A DNA stretch of 51,508 nt from Thraustochytrium sp. TN22 (lineage: Eukaryota; Sar; Bigyra; Thraustochytrida; Thraustochytriidae). The stretch lies in contig JABLUY010000256.1 in assembly GCA_013306675.1 (NCBI GenBank), positions 1 through 51,508 of the forward strand, read 5' to 3'. The position numbers were made by a program, and so were the translations under genes. Below, in pieces: positions 10,156 through 18,590 of this stretch (the stretch's first letter is position 1; each line of letters begins with the position of its first letter). Below the pieces are notes generated by a model that was not told the origin of the DNA, searched no databases, and worked only from the letters and a program-made list of their open reading frames with translations.

Positions 10156-11028
10156 ATGGTGGCGAGGTCGACCCGCGCCGCGAGCTGGGCCCGCGTCGCC
10201 ACTGCGCTGGTGGTGCTTGTGCTGGCGGCGTGCCTTGGTGGGGCGCGCGCGGACAACTGCTCCGGGTTCACCTCCAAGACGGTCTGCAACGCGGCCAAGA
10301 GCGAGTATGGCTGCCTGTGGAAGTCGGGCAAGTGCAAGCAGCGCGCTAACGCGTTTTTTGTCGGCAACTCCTTCACCATCTACCGCAACATCAAGCCCAA
10401 GGGCGACATGCCGGCTTGGGTAAACAAGCTCGGCGTCAAGCTGGCCCGTAGCTCCCGCAAGTTCGACGATAAGTGGACCATTGACTCCTTCGCCCAGGGC
10501 AGCACCTTTCTCAGTGATCACATCAGCAACTCGGACCTCGTCGAGGACATCTTCCGCCGCAACCGCACCTACCTGGTGCTGCAGGAGCAGAGCCAGATGC
10601 TCGGCCAGTCCTCCGGCTATCTACCCTCCAAGACGGTGAATGCCGCAACCAAGTTCGCCGAGAAGGCCGAGGCCGCCGGCATCAAGGTCATGCTCTACGA
10701 GACCTGGGCCTACGGCAGCAGCTACGAGTCCTTCCAGGCCGCGCTGCACACCAACTATCAGCTGCTTGCCGACCAGATCGGGGCGACCGTCTGTCCCGTG
10801 GGCCAGGTCTGGAAGTGCGCGCGCGACCAGGGCCTTACCAGCAAGCTCTACCACACGGACAACAAGCACGCCTCGCACCTCGGCTACTACCTCGTGGCCA
10901 CCTCTTTCCACGCCTGCCTGCACGACTCCTCGCCCGAGAGCATCACTTGGAATCCGACCAGCGCCAACATTGCCGACGCGGACGCCGCCATTGTTCGCGA
11001 GTGTGCCGCCACCACCATCCTTGGCTAA
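10156..11028 (+). CDS. Secreted SGNH-type hydrolase
   Basis: Probable extracellular or vacuolar esterase, deacetylase or lipase of the SGNH fold; the substrate cannot be told. The 290-residue product starts with a signal peptide (Arg-rich start, hydrophobic LVVLVLAACLGG, end near residue 32). A small module with four cysteines follows (about 35-62, C-x7-C-x8-C-x5-C), resembling short Cys-rich modules of secreted protist proteins. The hydrolase begins with FFVGNSFT, where Ser72 is the likely nucleophile. The C-terminal DNKHASHLG supplies Asp235 and His238 in the usual DxxH arrangement. The Gly and Asn blocks are less clear; LVLQEQSQ and the ETWAYGS stretch are candidates. It looks closest to DUF4886-like bacterial and protist SGNH proteins, from memory. 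Intronless. Confidence 0.8.
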   Translation: MVARSTRAASWARVATALVVLVLAACLGGARADNCSGFTSKTVCNAAKSEYGCLWKSGKCKQRANAFFVGNSFTIYRNIKPKGDMPAWVNKLGVKLARSSRKFDDKWTIDSFAQGSTFLSDHISNSDLVEDIFRRNRTYLVLQEQSQMLGQSSGYLPSKTVNAATKFAEKAEAAGIKVMLYETWAYGSSYESFQAALHTNYQLLADQIGATVCPVGQVWKCARDQGLTSKLYHTDNKHASHLGYYLVATSFHACLHDSSPESITWNPTSANIADADAAIVRECAATTILG

Positions 11029-12285
11029 GGCATGGTGAACGACGACGATGCGCGCGTGGCGACCTGGTCCGTGACCTTCTGACTGTGCCCTTTTGCCGCC
11101 ATGGCAATGACTCTCTTCGAAGAAGAGGTCTGATCTCTGAGAAAAAGAAGCCTGATCTTTCTAGGCCTAGTTGATCTTTGGTGGCGCTTTCAAGAAACAA
11201 GTCGACAAGACAAGAAGAACGCGAGAGTGCGAGCATCGCGCTGGCCAGAGAGCTCGTCTTGCTGCCAATGGGTCATTTGTGGCCGAGACGTGCCTTGGCG
11301 TTTCCCCAGCTCCGCCTCAGGTTCTGCGCCCACGCGCTCATGAAAGCATCGCCTGTCTCCGAGTCAGCCGCCTCGGGAGCTTCACGTTTGACCTCCAAAA
11401 GAAAGTCACCGTGACGCGAGTGGTAGGCGCGTATGCGCGGTCCACAGGGGGCGAGGCCACCACCTCCATCTTTCTCACGCCAGGCCAGGCCAGGTCACGG
11501 CCCCACGCCACGCCTCGCCAGGCCTCGCCACGCGACGCCTCGCCTCGCAACGCCGCGCGATCCCTAAGAGCCCTTCCAGGCTTCCTTGCGAGACCCTCGC
11601 GACTTGCCCTCGCGCGAGCGTCCTCGCGCAGCCCGTAGCTGCGCGTCGTAGTCCCCTCCGCCATGGCGGCCTCCATCGCCATACCTTGCCATGCCGTGCC
11701 GCTCGCCTCGGCCTGTGCGCTCGGTGCCTGCGCGCTCGGGCGAGCGTGGGCGTGGGGCCGAGCGCGTCGACGCCCCGGGCTCGGCGCGCAGTCGACCCCG
11801 GCGGCGTGGCCGAACGGAGTCGGGTTCGGGGCTTGGGCACAGCCTTGAGCTGCCACAACTTCCCGCGGCGCGTGAACGCGCGCGCTGAAGGGGCGATCAA
11901 AGTCGCCTTCGGAGGCCTGCCTTCAAGCGACATCAGCCAGGTGCTTGGCGCGGAGGAGGAGGTCCGGAAGGTGGGCTCGAGCTCGGAGCTCCTTCTCAAG
12001 TTTCTCGGGATGTGCCGCAGTGCCTTGCTGCGTCGGCTGCGCGTTGGGTTTTCGGCGGGACTAACCGAACGAGAAGCAGGCGAAGCTGAGCGTCTACCCC
12101 AAGAAGCCTGGGTGGTAGCCACTGGCCGCTGCTCACTCCGTGGGGAAGGAGTAAGAAGTCGAGCGCGAAGCAGCCGAGGCATGCCGAGTGCAGGCAGACC
12201 TGCAACTGATTTGCCTGCGAGGGGAAGTTTAGCAGCAGCAGCAGCAGCAGCAGCAGTAGCAGCAGAGAAGACATCTGTCAGGAAG
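11029..12285. other. Intergenic region/leader of alcohol dehydrogenase
   Basis: About 1.26 kb. A CCAGG/CGCCTCGC-type repetitive stretch lies at 11480-11560 and a CAG/GCA run at 12233-12264, just before the ADH start. The plus frame leading into the ADH ATG stays open for hundreds of bases but is low in sequence character, and I take it as untranslated. An in-frame ATG at 12181 would add 35 residues, including an alanine run made by the CAG repeat. Confidence 0.45.
12233..12264 (+). repeat. GCA/CAG trinucleotide run in ADH leader
   Basis: About ten GCA/CAG triplets, interrupted once by GTA, end some 20 bp upstream of the ADH start codon. If the upstream ATG at 12181 is used, it encodes polyalanine. 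Confidence 0.8.
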
Positions 12286-13563
12286 ATGGGTCGCACGGTC
12301 AAGGCGCTCATGGTGAAGGAGGAGGGCGGCAAGTTCGAGAAGTGCGACCTGGAGCGCCGCGACGTGGCGCCCAAGGACGTGGAGATCGACATTCACTACG
12401 CCGGCATCTGCCAAAGCGATGTGCACACGGTGCTCAACGAGTGGGGTGGCGTACGTTTTCCTCTCTAGCTAGCTTGCTCAGCCGAGCTAGCTTAAGCGCT
12501 GGCCCTGCGCGAGAAGACCCTGACGAGCTGACGCGCGCGCGCGCACGCACAGAACACCATCTACCCGATCACGCCCGGTCATGAGATCGCCGGCATCGTC
12601 AAGAGCGTCGGCAGTGAGGTGACCAAGTACAAGGTGGGCGACCGCGTCGGCGTGGGCTGCATGTAAGTTTCTCTCTTCAAGCACACGCGCGAGAGAATGA
12701 AAGGAGCCGAGCAGGCAACTGACGGTCGCGCCGCTGCGGCGAACTGGCATGGAACGCACAGGGTCGACAGCTGCCGCGAGTGCTCGAGCTGCCGCGAGGG
12801 CGACGAGCAGTACTGCGAAAACGGCTTCACCGGCACGTACAGCGCCAAGTTCAAGCGCAAGTCGCACCCCGAGTGCGGCGGCGTAACGCACGGCGGCTAC
12901 TCCCAGGGCATTGTCGTGGACGAGGACTTTGTGGTGCCCATCCCGGAGAACCTGGAGTTTTCGGCGTGCGCGCCGCTCCTGTGCGCCGGCGTCACCACCT
13001 ACTCGCCGCTCCTGCACTACGGCCTGCGGCCCAACATGCGCCTCGGCGTTGCCGGCCTGGGCGGCCTCGGCCACATGGCCGTCAAGTTCGGCGTCGCCTT
13101 TGGCGCCGAGGTGACCGTCATCTCGCGCGGCACGGACAAGAAGAAGGATGCCGAGGAGCTCGGCGCCCACAAGTACATCGACTCCACGGATGAGAAGGCC
13201 ATGAAGGAGGCCGGCGCCAGCCTGGACATGATCTGCGACACCATTTGCGCGCAGCACGACATGGACCTCTACCTGTCGCTCCTCCGCAAGGACGGCAAGC
13301 TCGTCCTCGTTGGCGGCTCCCCGGACAAGCTGCCCGTCGCCGCCTTTTCGCTGCTCGGCGGCCGCAAGCAGCTCGCCGGCTCGCTCATCGGCGGCGTCCA
13401 GGAGACCGCCGACATGCTCGCCTTTTGCGGCCGCAAGAACATCCTCCCGGTCGTGGAGGTCATCTCTGCTGAGCCGGAGTCCATCGACAAGGCCTACGAG
13501 CGCATGCGCGGCAAGGCCCAGGTCAAGTACCGCCTCGTCATTGACATCTCCACCCTCAAGTAA
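12286..13563 (+). CDS. Zinc alcohol dehydrogenase, CAD/ADH6-like, three exons
   Basis: NADP-type medium-chain alcohol dehydrogenase that interconverts aldehydes and primary alcohols. Exons 12286-12450, 12553-12662 and 12762-13563 join in frame to 358 residues, the normal family length. Visible: GICQSDVH with the first catalytic zinc Cys, PGHEIAG with the zinc His and Glu, [15 protein letters not shown] with the four structural zinc cysteines (C-x2-C-x2-C-x7-C), LLCAGVTTY with the third catalytic Cys, and GLGGLGHMA for the dinucleotide. The Ser-Arg after the second Rossmann strand (VISRGTDKK) suits NADP binding, as in cinnamyl-alcohol dehydrogenases and yeast Adh6. No clear targeting peptide from this start. 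It is the only gene here in which I can demonstrate introns. Confidence 0.92.
12451..12552 (+). other. Intron 1 of ADH gene
   Basis: 102 bp, donor GTACG and acceptor CGCACAG, phase 0 (after Gly-Gly of NEWGG). Removing it joins NEWGG to [11 protein letters not shown], which restores the family reading. Retention meets a TAG within 18 bases. Confidence 0.9.
12663..12761 (+). other. Intron 2 of ADH gene
   Basis: 99 bp, donor GTAAGT (consensus) and acceptor CGCACAG. It splits an ATG codon after the second base and rejoins to give GCMVDSCREC. Retention gives an immediate TAA. The length is a multiple of three, but the in-frame stop still makes unspliced mRNA non-functional. Confidence 0.92.
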
Positions 13564-14040
13564 GATATGAAGAAGACGTTCCATCCTTGATTTGCTCACG
13601 GGGCATCGACCCGGAATGCGAAGAGAGAGAGCCCCGGCCATGCCTGCTTCAACAGTCATGTGAGCGAGCATCTGCAGAAGCCTGAGTCAAGCCTCGAGCC
13701 GCTCGGCATCATGTTGTGCGGCCCGGTCCGTCGCTGCTGGGCGAGCGCTGCCCCCTCATCGCGACCTTCGCGGCCCTGGGCCCGGCTCGTAACATCGCAA
13801 GCTCAAGCTCACGCCTTCTTGGAGAAGAGGGGTGCGCGTTTCATGGCCACGCGCCGCTCATGGCCACGCGCCGCCACAGGCTTCGTCATCGTCACCACGG
13901 AGCCCAGAACAGCAAGAATACTTCCCCTCGCGGCGAGCTCAAGCTCGAGCGCGCCTCGGCGCAGCTCTGGCAGCTCGGAGCGCAGGCCCCGCCACGCGCC
14001 GCCCGCGCAGACAGACCTGCAAGGCGGCGCTCGCGCAGAG
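13564..14040. other. Intergenic region upstream of PhoD-like gene
   Basis: About 480 bp. The frame leading into the phosphatase is open but has no family similarity before the signal peptide. An imperfect duplication, CATGGCCACGCGCCGC, occurs at 13842 and 13859. No other element seen. Confidence 0.4.
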
Positions 14041-16140
14041 ATGGTGGCCGCCATGGCGAGGATGGCGGGCATGGCGGCCCTCGTCGCGGCGAGCTGCGTC
14101 GCAGCGGCGAGCGGCGCGGAGCTAAGGCTGGCGCCCGACCGCGACCACGCACCGTTCCTGCACGGCGTGGCGTCGGCAGACCCGACGCAGGAGTCCGTGC
14201 TGCTGTGGACGCGCGTCAACACGACCGCGGACTCGCAGGCCGTGCGCTGGGCGCTCTGGGAGGCCGAGAACGGCGCGCAGAGCGCGAGCGCGCCGCTGCA
14301 GGAGGGCTGGACCACGGCGGAGGCCGACGCTGACTGGACCGTCACGGTGGACGTCGGCGGCCTGGCCGCCGGCACGCGGTACAAGTACGTCTTCGAGAGC
14401 GGCGGCGGCCAGTCCGCGGAAGGCCGCACGCGCACGGCGAGCACGGCCGGCGCGACCGAGGTGACCATGGCCTTCACCTCGTGCACCTCGCTCTGGTCGG
14501 GCTACCTCAACAGCTACCGCGCCATCGCCGAGGACGACTCGCTCGAGTTTTGGATGCACCTGGGCGACTACATCTACCCGGAAATCGACGCCCAGGAGAC
14601 GGTGCGCGTGCCGACAGGGCTATGCGAGCACCGCTGGTTCAAAGGCGTCGCGGACCGCCAGGCGCAGCCGGCCTCGGCCAACGAGGATAGCTACATCGCC
14701 GACCTCGTCGAGGCGCTCGACTGCGATGGCTCCTCCCTGCACAGGTACCGCTGGATGCACCACTTGTACCTCATGGACCCCGACCTGCGCGCCGCGCGCG
14801 CCGCGCACCCGGTCGTGGTCTCCTTCGACAACCACGACCTCGACACCACCGACAACACGCTCACGGGCTCGCGCCAGGCCGCCTATGAGTGGGTGCCGCA
14901 GCGCAGCTCGCTCGTCGACAACGGCAACGGCACGCTCCGCGTTGACGCGCTGCGCCGCCTCCGCTTCGGCGGCGACATGCTCGACCTCATCATGCTGGAC
15001 ACCCACTCGGGCCGACTGGAGAACGAGACCGGCTTCCTCGGCGAGTCCCAACACGCCTGGCTTGACCAGATGCTCGCCGAATCCTCCGGCATGAAGTGGC
15101 GCATGTTCGGCCAGGCCAAGCAGTTCATGCCCTTCACGCTCAACCGCTCGCATGAGGCCGTGCGCGTCTACTTCGGCGTCCTCTTCTCCATTTGCATCGC
15201 GCTGCTGGCCTCCTGTGTCGGCACCGAGTTCCTGCTCGACCACCGCCGCCGCGCGCTCGGCAGGCCGGACGACCACGACGACACCGGCGAGCTCGGCATG
15301 CCCGCCGCGTCCTCCTCGGTCTCCGACGCAAGCGCCGGCGCCGCGGTGGCCGCCAAAACGACGGCCGGCGGCGAGGCGTTCGGCGAGGCGAGCTCGCCCT
15401 CGTTGGGCGCCCGAGCGCGCCAAGGCGGCGCCAGGTGCAAGGCCGTCACGGGCGCCGGCGCTCACCGCGTCAGAGCCGTGCACAAGGCCTCGCCGCGCGC
15501 GGTCCGCTGCTGCACCATCTGCGGTATCCTCGCGCTTGTTCTGGTGGCGCTGGTCTGGGCCGTCGCCTCCGCCGTCCTCGCCGCCAACCTCGACACCGAG
15601 GAGTACACCTACCTGGCTGGCGGGTACCGCGAGACATGGGACACGTTCCCCGAGTCCCGCGCTCAGCTCTTTCGCCAGCTCGAGCAGAACGGCGTTGCCT
15701 CGAATAACTTCGTTGCCTCGGGCGACATGCACATGACCGTCTTCGCGGACCTCTTCGACTTTGACCACACCGACGCATCCACCATTATCTATTACGACGC
15801 CGCCGGCTTCTCCGGCACGCGCTACGGCGTCGAGCTCCTGGCCACCAGTGGCTCGCGCGGCAACCTCGATGAGAGAGTCTTTCAGCTCTCCGGCTTCGAG
15901 GTCGGCACCTTCATCAACACCATGCTCACCGACGCCATTGAGTACATTGGCCGCTACTGCAACCCGCACTTTCGCTACTTTAACGGCCGCGACAACGGCT
16001 TTGGCAAGGTCATCTTTTTCGCTGACCGTGTCGAGGCCAACGTCACCCACTATCCCATCCTCCACGTGACCTCCGAGCCCTCCGCCACCATCTCCATAGT
16101 GATGCACGACGGCGTAAACATGTGGGAGTCCCTCTCTTGA
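14041..16140 (+). CDS. PhoD-like phosphatase with inserted membrane hairpin
   Basis: Alkaline phosphatase D family (metallophosphoesterase, phosphomonoester or diester hydrolase) on the secretory route. The 699-residue product has a signal peptide (MARMAGMAALVAASCVAAASG), then the PhoD N-terminal beta domain (FLHGVASADPTQESVLLWTRV). The catalytic domain shows the metal-ligand blocks AFTSCTS, HLGDYIYPE, SFDNHDLDTTDN, FGQAKQF and VASGDMHMT. Two membrane spans (about residues 376-400 and 492-517) flank an Ala/Ser/Arg-rich loop of about 90 residues and sit between FGQAKQF and the SGDMH block. Standard PhoD enzymes have no such spans. I place the start at 14041 because the signal peptide begins there. 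The last codons lie in a 190-bp tandem duplication. It may act as a membrane-anchored ectophosphatase; topology is inferred. Confidence 0.85.
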   Translation: MVAAMARMAGMAALVAASCVAAASGAELRLAPDRDHAPFLHGVASADPTQESVLLWTRVNTTADSQAVRWALWEAENGAQSASAPLQEGWTTAEADADWTVTVDVGGLAAGTRYKYVFESGGGQSAEGRTRTASTAGATEVTMAFTSCTSLWSGYLNSYRAIAEDDSLEFWMHLGDYIYPEIDAQETVRVPTGLCEHRWFKGVADRQAQPASANEDSYIADLVEALDCDGSSLHRYRWMHHLYLMDPDLRAARAAHPVVVSFDNHDLDTTDNTLTGSRQAAYEWVPQRSSLVDNGNGTLRVDALRRLRFGGDMLDLIMLDTHSGRLENETGFLGESQHAWLDQMLAESSGMKWRMFGQAKQFMPFTLNRSHEAVRVYFGVLFSICIALLASCVGTEFLLDHRRRALGRPDDHDDTGELGMPAASSSVSDASAGAAVAAKTTAGGEAFGEASSPSLGARARQGGARCKAVTGAGAHRVRAVHKASPRAVRCCTICGILALVLVALVWAVASAVLAANLDTEEYTYLAGGYRETWDTFPESRAQLFRQLEQNGVASNNFVASGDMHMTVFADLFDFDHTDASTIIYYDAAGFSGTRYGVELLATSGSRGNLDERVFQLSGFEVGTFINTMLTDAIEYIGRYCNPHFRYFNGRDNGFGKVIFFADRVEANVTHYPILHVTSEPSATISIVMHDGVNMWESLS

Positions 16141-16486
16141 TCGCCAAGGAGACCGAGAGACAGCGCGAGACGATGACCTCCTTGCCACGAGCCTTGTAAA
16201 GCAAGCCAGAGACCAGAACGAATGTGCGTCTGTTCCCTGTTTTGTTATCAGGACGTTCAACTTGCGCAGCCTCGTCGTCCTCGATCCCGTGCAGGCGCGA
16301 CGCGTTAACATGTGGGAGTCCCTCTCTTGATCGCCAAGGAGACCGAGAGACAGCGCGAGACGATGACCTCCTTGCCACGAGCCTTGAAAGCAAGCCAGAA
16401 ACCAGAAAGAATACGTGTCTGTTCCCTGTATTGTTAAAAGAGGACGTTGCGCAGCCTCGTCGTCCTCGATCCCGTGCAGGCGCGAC
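16112..16486 (+). repeat. 190-bp tandem duplication of PhoD-like gene 3' end
   Basis: Copy 1 (16112-16301) begins in the last few codons of the phosphatase gene and includes its stop and 3' flank. Copy 2 (16302-16486) repeats this with a few substitutions and small indels. Both begin GCGT(A/T)AACATGTGGGAG and end GCAGGCGCGAC. The stop and 3' processing region are therefore present twice. Short coding-like frames in copy 2 are shadows. Confidence 0.93.
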
Positions 16487-16710
16487 ATTGAGATCGAGAC
16501 CCTTGCCCATGGGCAAGCTCGACCCCATCGCCTGCAACCTCGGGCTCGGGCTCGAGCTCGAACGACGCGGGCTGGGCTGGCTCGGGTCGTGGTTCTTGGT
16601 CTCGTACGCGCGCCTGCTTGACTTGGAGGACTCGGAAGGGAGCGACGACAGAACCTGAACCCCGAGCAAGAACTTCGCGCGCTCGGAGCGAGGCACGCGG
16701 CGAGGCGGCG

Positions 16711-17601
16711 ATGAGCGGCGGGCGGCGCAGCGCGGCGGACGCGGGGCCGCCGCCGCTGGAGTACCTGGACTCGCTCATGGCGTGGACCAGCGCCATGGCG
16801 GAGGCTGCCGACGAGACCGGGCCGCGCATCGCGCGCGGCGCGGGGGGCGCGTTGGCGGCGCTCGAGTCCTTCTTTAGCGCGGACGGACCCCTGGCGGCCG
16901 CCTTCCGGGAGCTCGACGTCAGCGAACGGGAGGAACTCGAGCACCGCAGAAGGATGCGCGAGTTAAGCAGGTCTCTCGAGCGCGCCTCGAACCGCTCGGC
17001 CGGCCGTGCCCAGGCTGAAGAGGGCGACCCGAGCCCTTTCGCGCCAAGGGGCGACCCGAGCCCTTTCGGGTCAAGCTTCTTTGGCTCGTCGCCGGGCTTC
17101 TCGCCCAGCAGCACCCGTGCCTCGGCGTCTCGCCCTGACTTCGAGTCCGAGCCGTCCGGCGGCTTGTTCAGCGGGATCTTCGCCTCCGGCAGCGCAGCCA
17201 GCTCAGCGCCGTCGTCGCAGACGAGGAGCTCGGCCGGTGCTACCGGCGCCACCGCGGCGCAGCGCGAGGGGCAGGCGAAGGAGGACCTCTCCGCGTTTGG
17301 CGGTTGTCCCTTCGAGACCTGGTCGGTGAAGGACCTCAAGCTCTTTGTCAAGGACATCGAGGCCGCCTCGCAGTGCGTGGAGAAGGTCGACCTCGTTGCG
17401 CTCTGCCGCAAAAAGGTCGCGTGGCCGCTGCCGCCCTCCACGGACAGCGAGGAACTCGCCTGCAGGATCTGCGTGGACAGGGAGCTCGATGCCGTGCTCA
17501 TCCCCTGTGGTCACCAGCTCTGCTCCGTCTGCTCCTACGGGCTTGATACCTGCCCCATGTGCCGGGAGAGGGTCGAGCGCCGAATTCGCACCTTTCGCTA
17601 A
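16711..17601 (+). CDS. RING-finger E3 ligase-like protein
   Basis: Probable ubiquitin E3 ligase. The 296-residue product ends in a C3HC4 RING (about residues 248-286): CRIC, then IPCGHQLCSVC, then CPMC, followed by a short basic end, as in XIAP, MGRN1 and CARP-type C-terminal RINGs. Just before it (about 205-240) is a SAP-like helical segment, WSVKDLKLFVKDIEAASQCVEKVDL, resembling the second helical module of RNF34/CARP proteins. Residues 15-85 are Ala/Glu-rich and helical, and the middle is Ser/Pro/Phe-rich and disordered, with an exact DPSPF duplication (EGDPSPFAP and RGDPSPFGS). The ATG at 16711 is the first in frame; the frame upstream is open but starts only with TTG. Substrate unknown. 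Confidence 0.85.
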   Translation: MSGGRRSAADAGPPPLEYLDSLMAWTSAMAEAADETGPRIARGAGGALAALESFFSADGPLAAAFRELDVSEREELEHRRRMRELSRSLERASNRSAGRAQAEEGDPSPFAPRGDPSPFGSSFFGSSPGFSPSSTRASASRPDFESEPSGGLFSGIFASGSAASSAPSSQTRSSAGATGATAAQREGQAKEDLSAFGGCPFETWSVKDLKLFVKDIEAASQCVEKVDLVALCRKKVAWPLPPSTDSEELACRICVDRELDAVLIPCGHQLCSVCSYGLDTCPMCRERVERRIRTFR

Positions 17602-18590
17602 TGACTCACGGCGTCGACAAGAACCACAACGCCAGCTTGCATGTATGTATTGGTTGACAAGGCAATCTTTGCACTGATTTCACGTTGGCGAATAGACTCA
17701 AGATCGAGTCGATTGCGGCCTGGTGATCATTGCCACTCAGGTACATGACTCAGTGAGCATGGGAATGACCTGTGCGGACTGCGCTGCCGAGACTCCGAGT
17801 CACGGAAGCTTACACGTGCGAATGGCGCCTGCTCTGTAGCTGGAGGCCGTCGGCATCTCCAGCTAGCTGGAGGATCTTTTGGCGCGCATCACAGGCTCAT
17901 GAAGATCAGCAACAGCACAAGTGCCACCATCACGACGATACGGCCAATTTGACAAGTGAAGGAGTGGCTCCGTCCCGCGCCGACCAGTCAAGTCCAGCAT
18001 CCGGTAAAACTGATGTGAGCGGGCTCCTCCGCCACCAGCCATGAGGCGACGCGCGGGCGCGTTTCCTCCCGCAGAAAAAGAGGTGGTGCTTTCTGCAAAA
18101 CCTCACCCCACCTCGCGACGCTCCGTAGTAAAGCGCCAGCGCATTCGCAAGCGCTTTCTTTGCAGGCGTCAAGGCGCTTACTTCGCAGGCGCCCTGAAGC
18201 ACGCAGGCGCTCGCTCTCACGGGCTCCGTGGTGGAGGTCATCTTCGTCCACTTCGAGTCGGCCAGCACCGCAGAAGCAAGCGAATCATGCGCGCGAGAGT
18301 CTCTCGAGGCACGCCAAAGAAATGCAAGGCGCGCGCAGAGGCGCTCGACGTCGTTGCGGCAGTCGCCGACATCGTCGTCGTGGTCGCCGTGGTCGTCGTC
18401 GATGTGGTCGTCCAGGTCGTCGTAGTGCGCGTGGTCGACGCTCGTTTCGGTCGCGGCCGAGGCTGCAGAACCGAGTCGGGTCGGGCCGCGCCGCGCGGCG
18501 CGGCGCGGCGCGACGGGGCGCGGCGGCACGACGGGCGAGCGGCGGCGGCGGCGGTCGGTGGGCCGCGCCGAGGAGGCGGCGCCGGGGACC
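17602..18590. other. Intergenic region upstream of CAX gene
   Basis: About 1 kb without a supported gene. It contains an AGCTGGAG inverted/direct repeat cluster (17837-17875), a GTCGTC/GTGGTC-rich tract (about 18376-18436) and a GGCGCGGCGC run (18490-18510) close to the CAX start. No TATA box or RNA gene recognised. Confidence 0.4.

Noticed and set aside
9105-10349. 414-codon plus frame upstream of and overlapping the SGNH gene
   Set aside because: Overlaps the SGNH start in another frame, is Arg/Ser/Ala-rich, and equally long frames exist on the other strand at the same place.
14620-16944. 774-codon minus frame across the PhoD-like gene
   Set aside because: Antisense shadow. It crosses the tandem duplication and has no recognisable domain.
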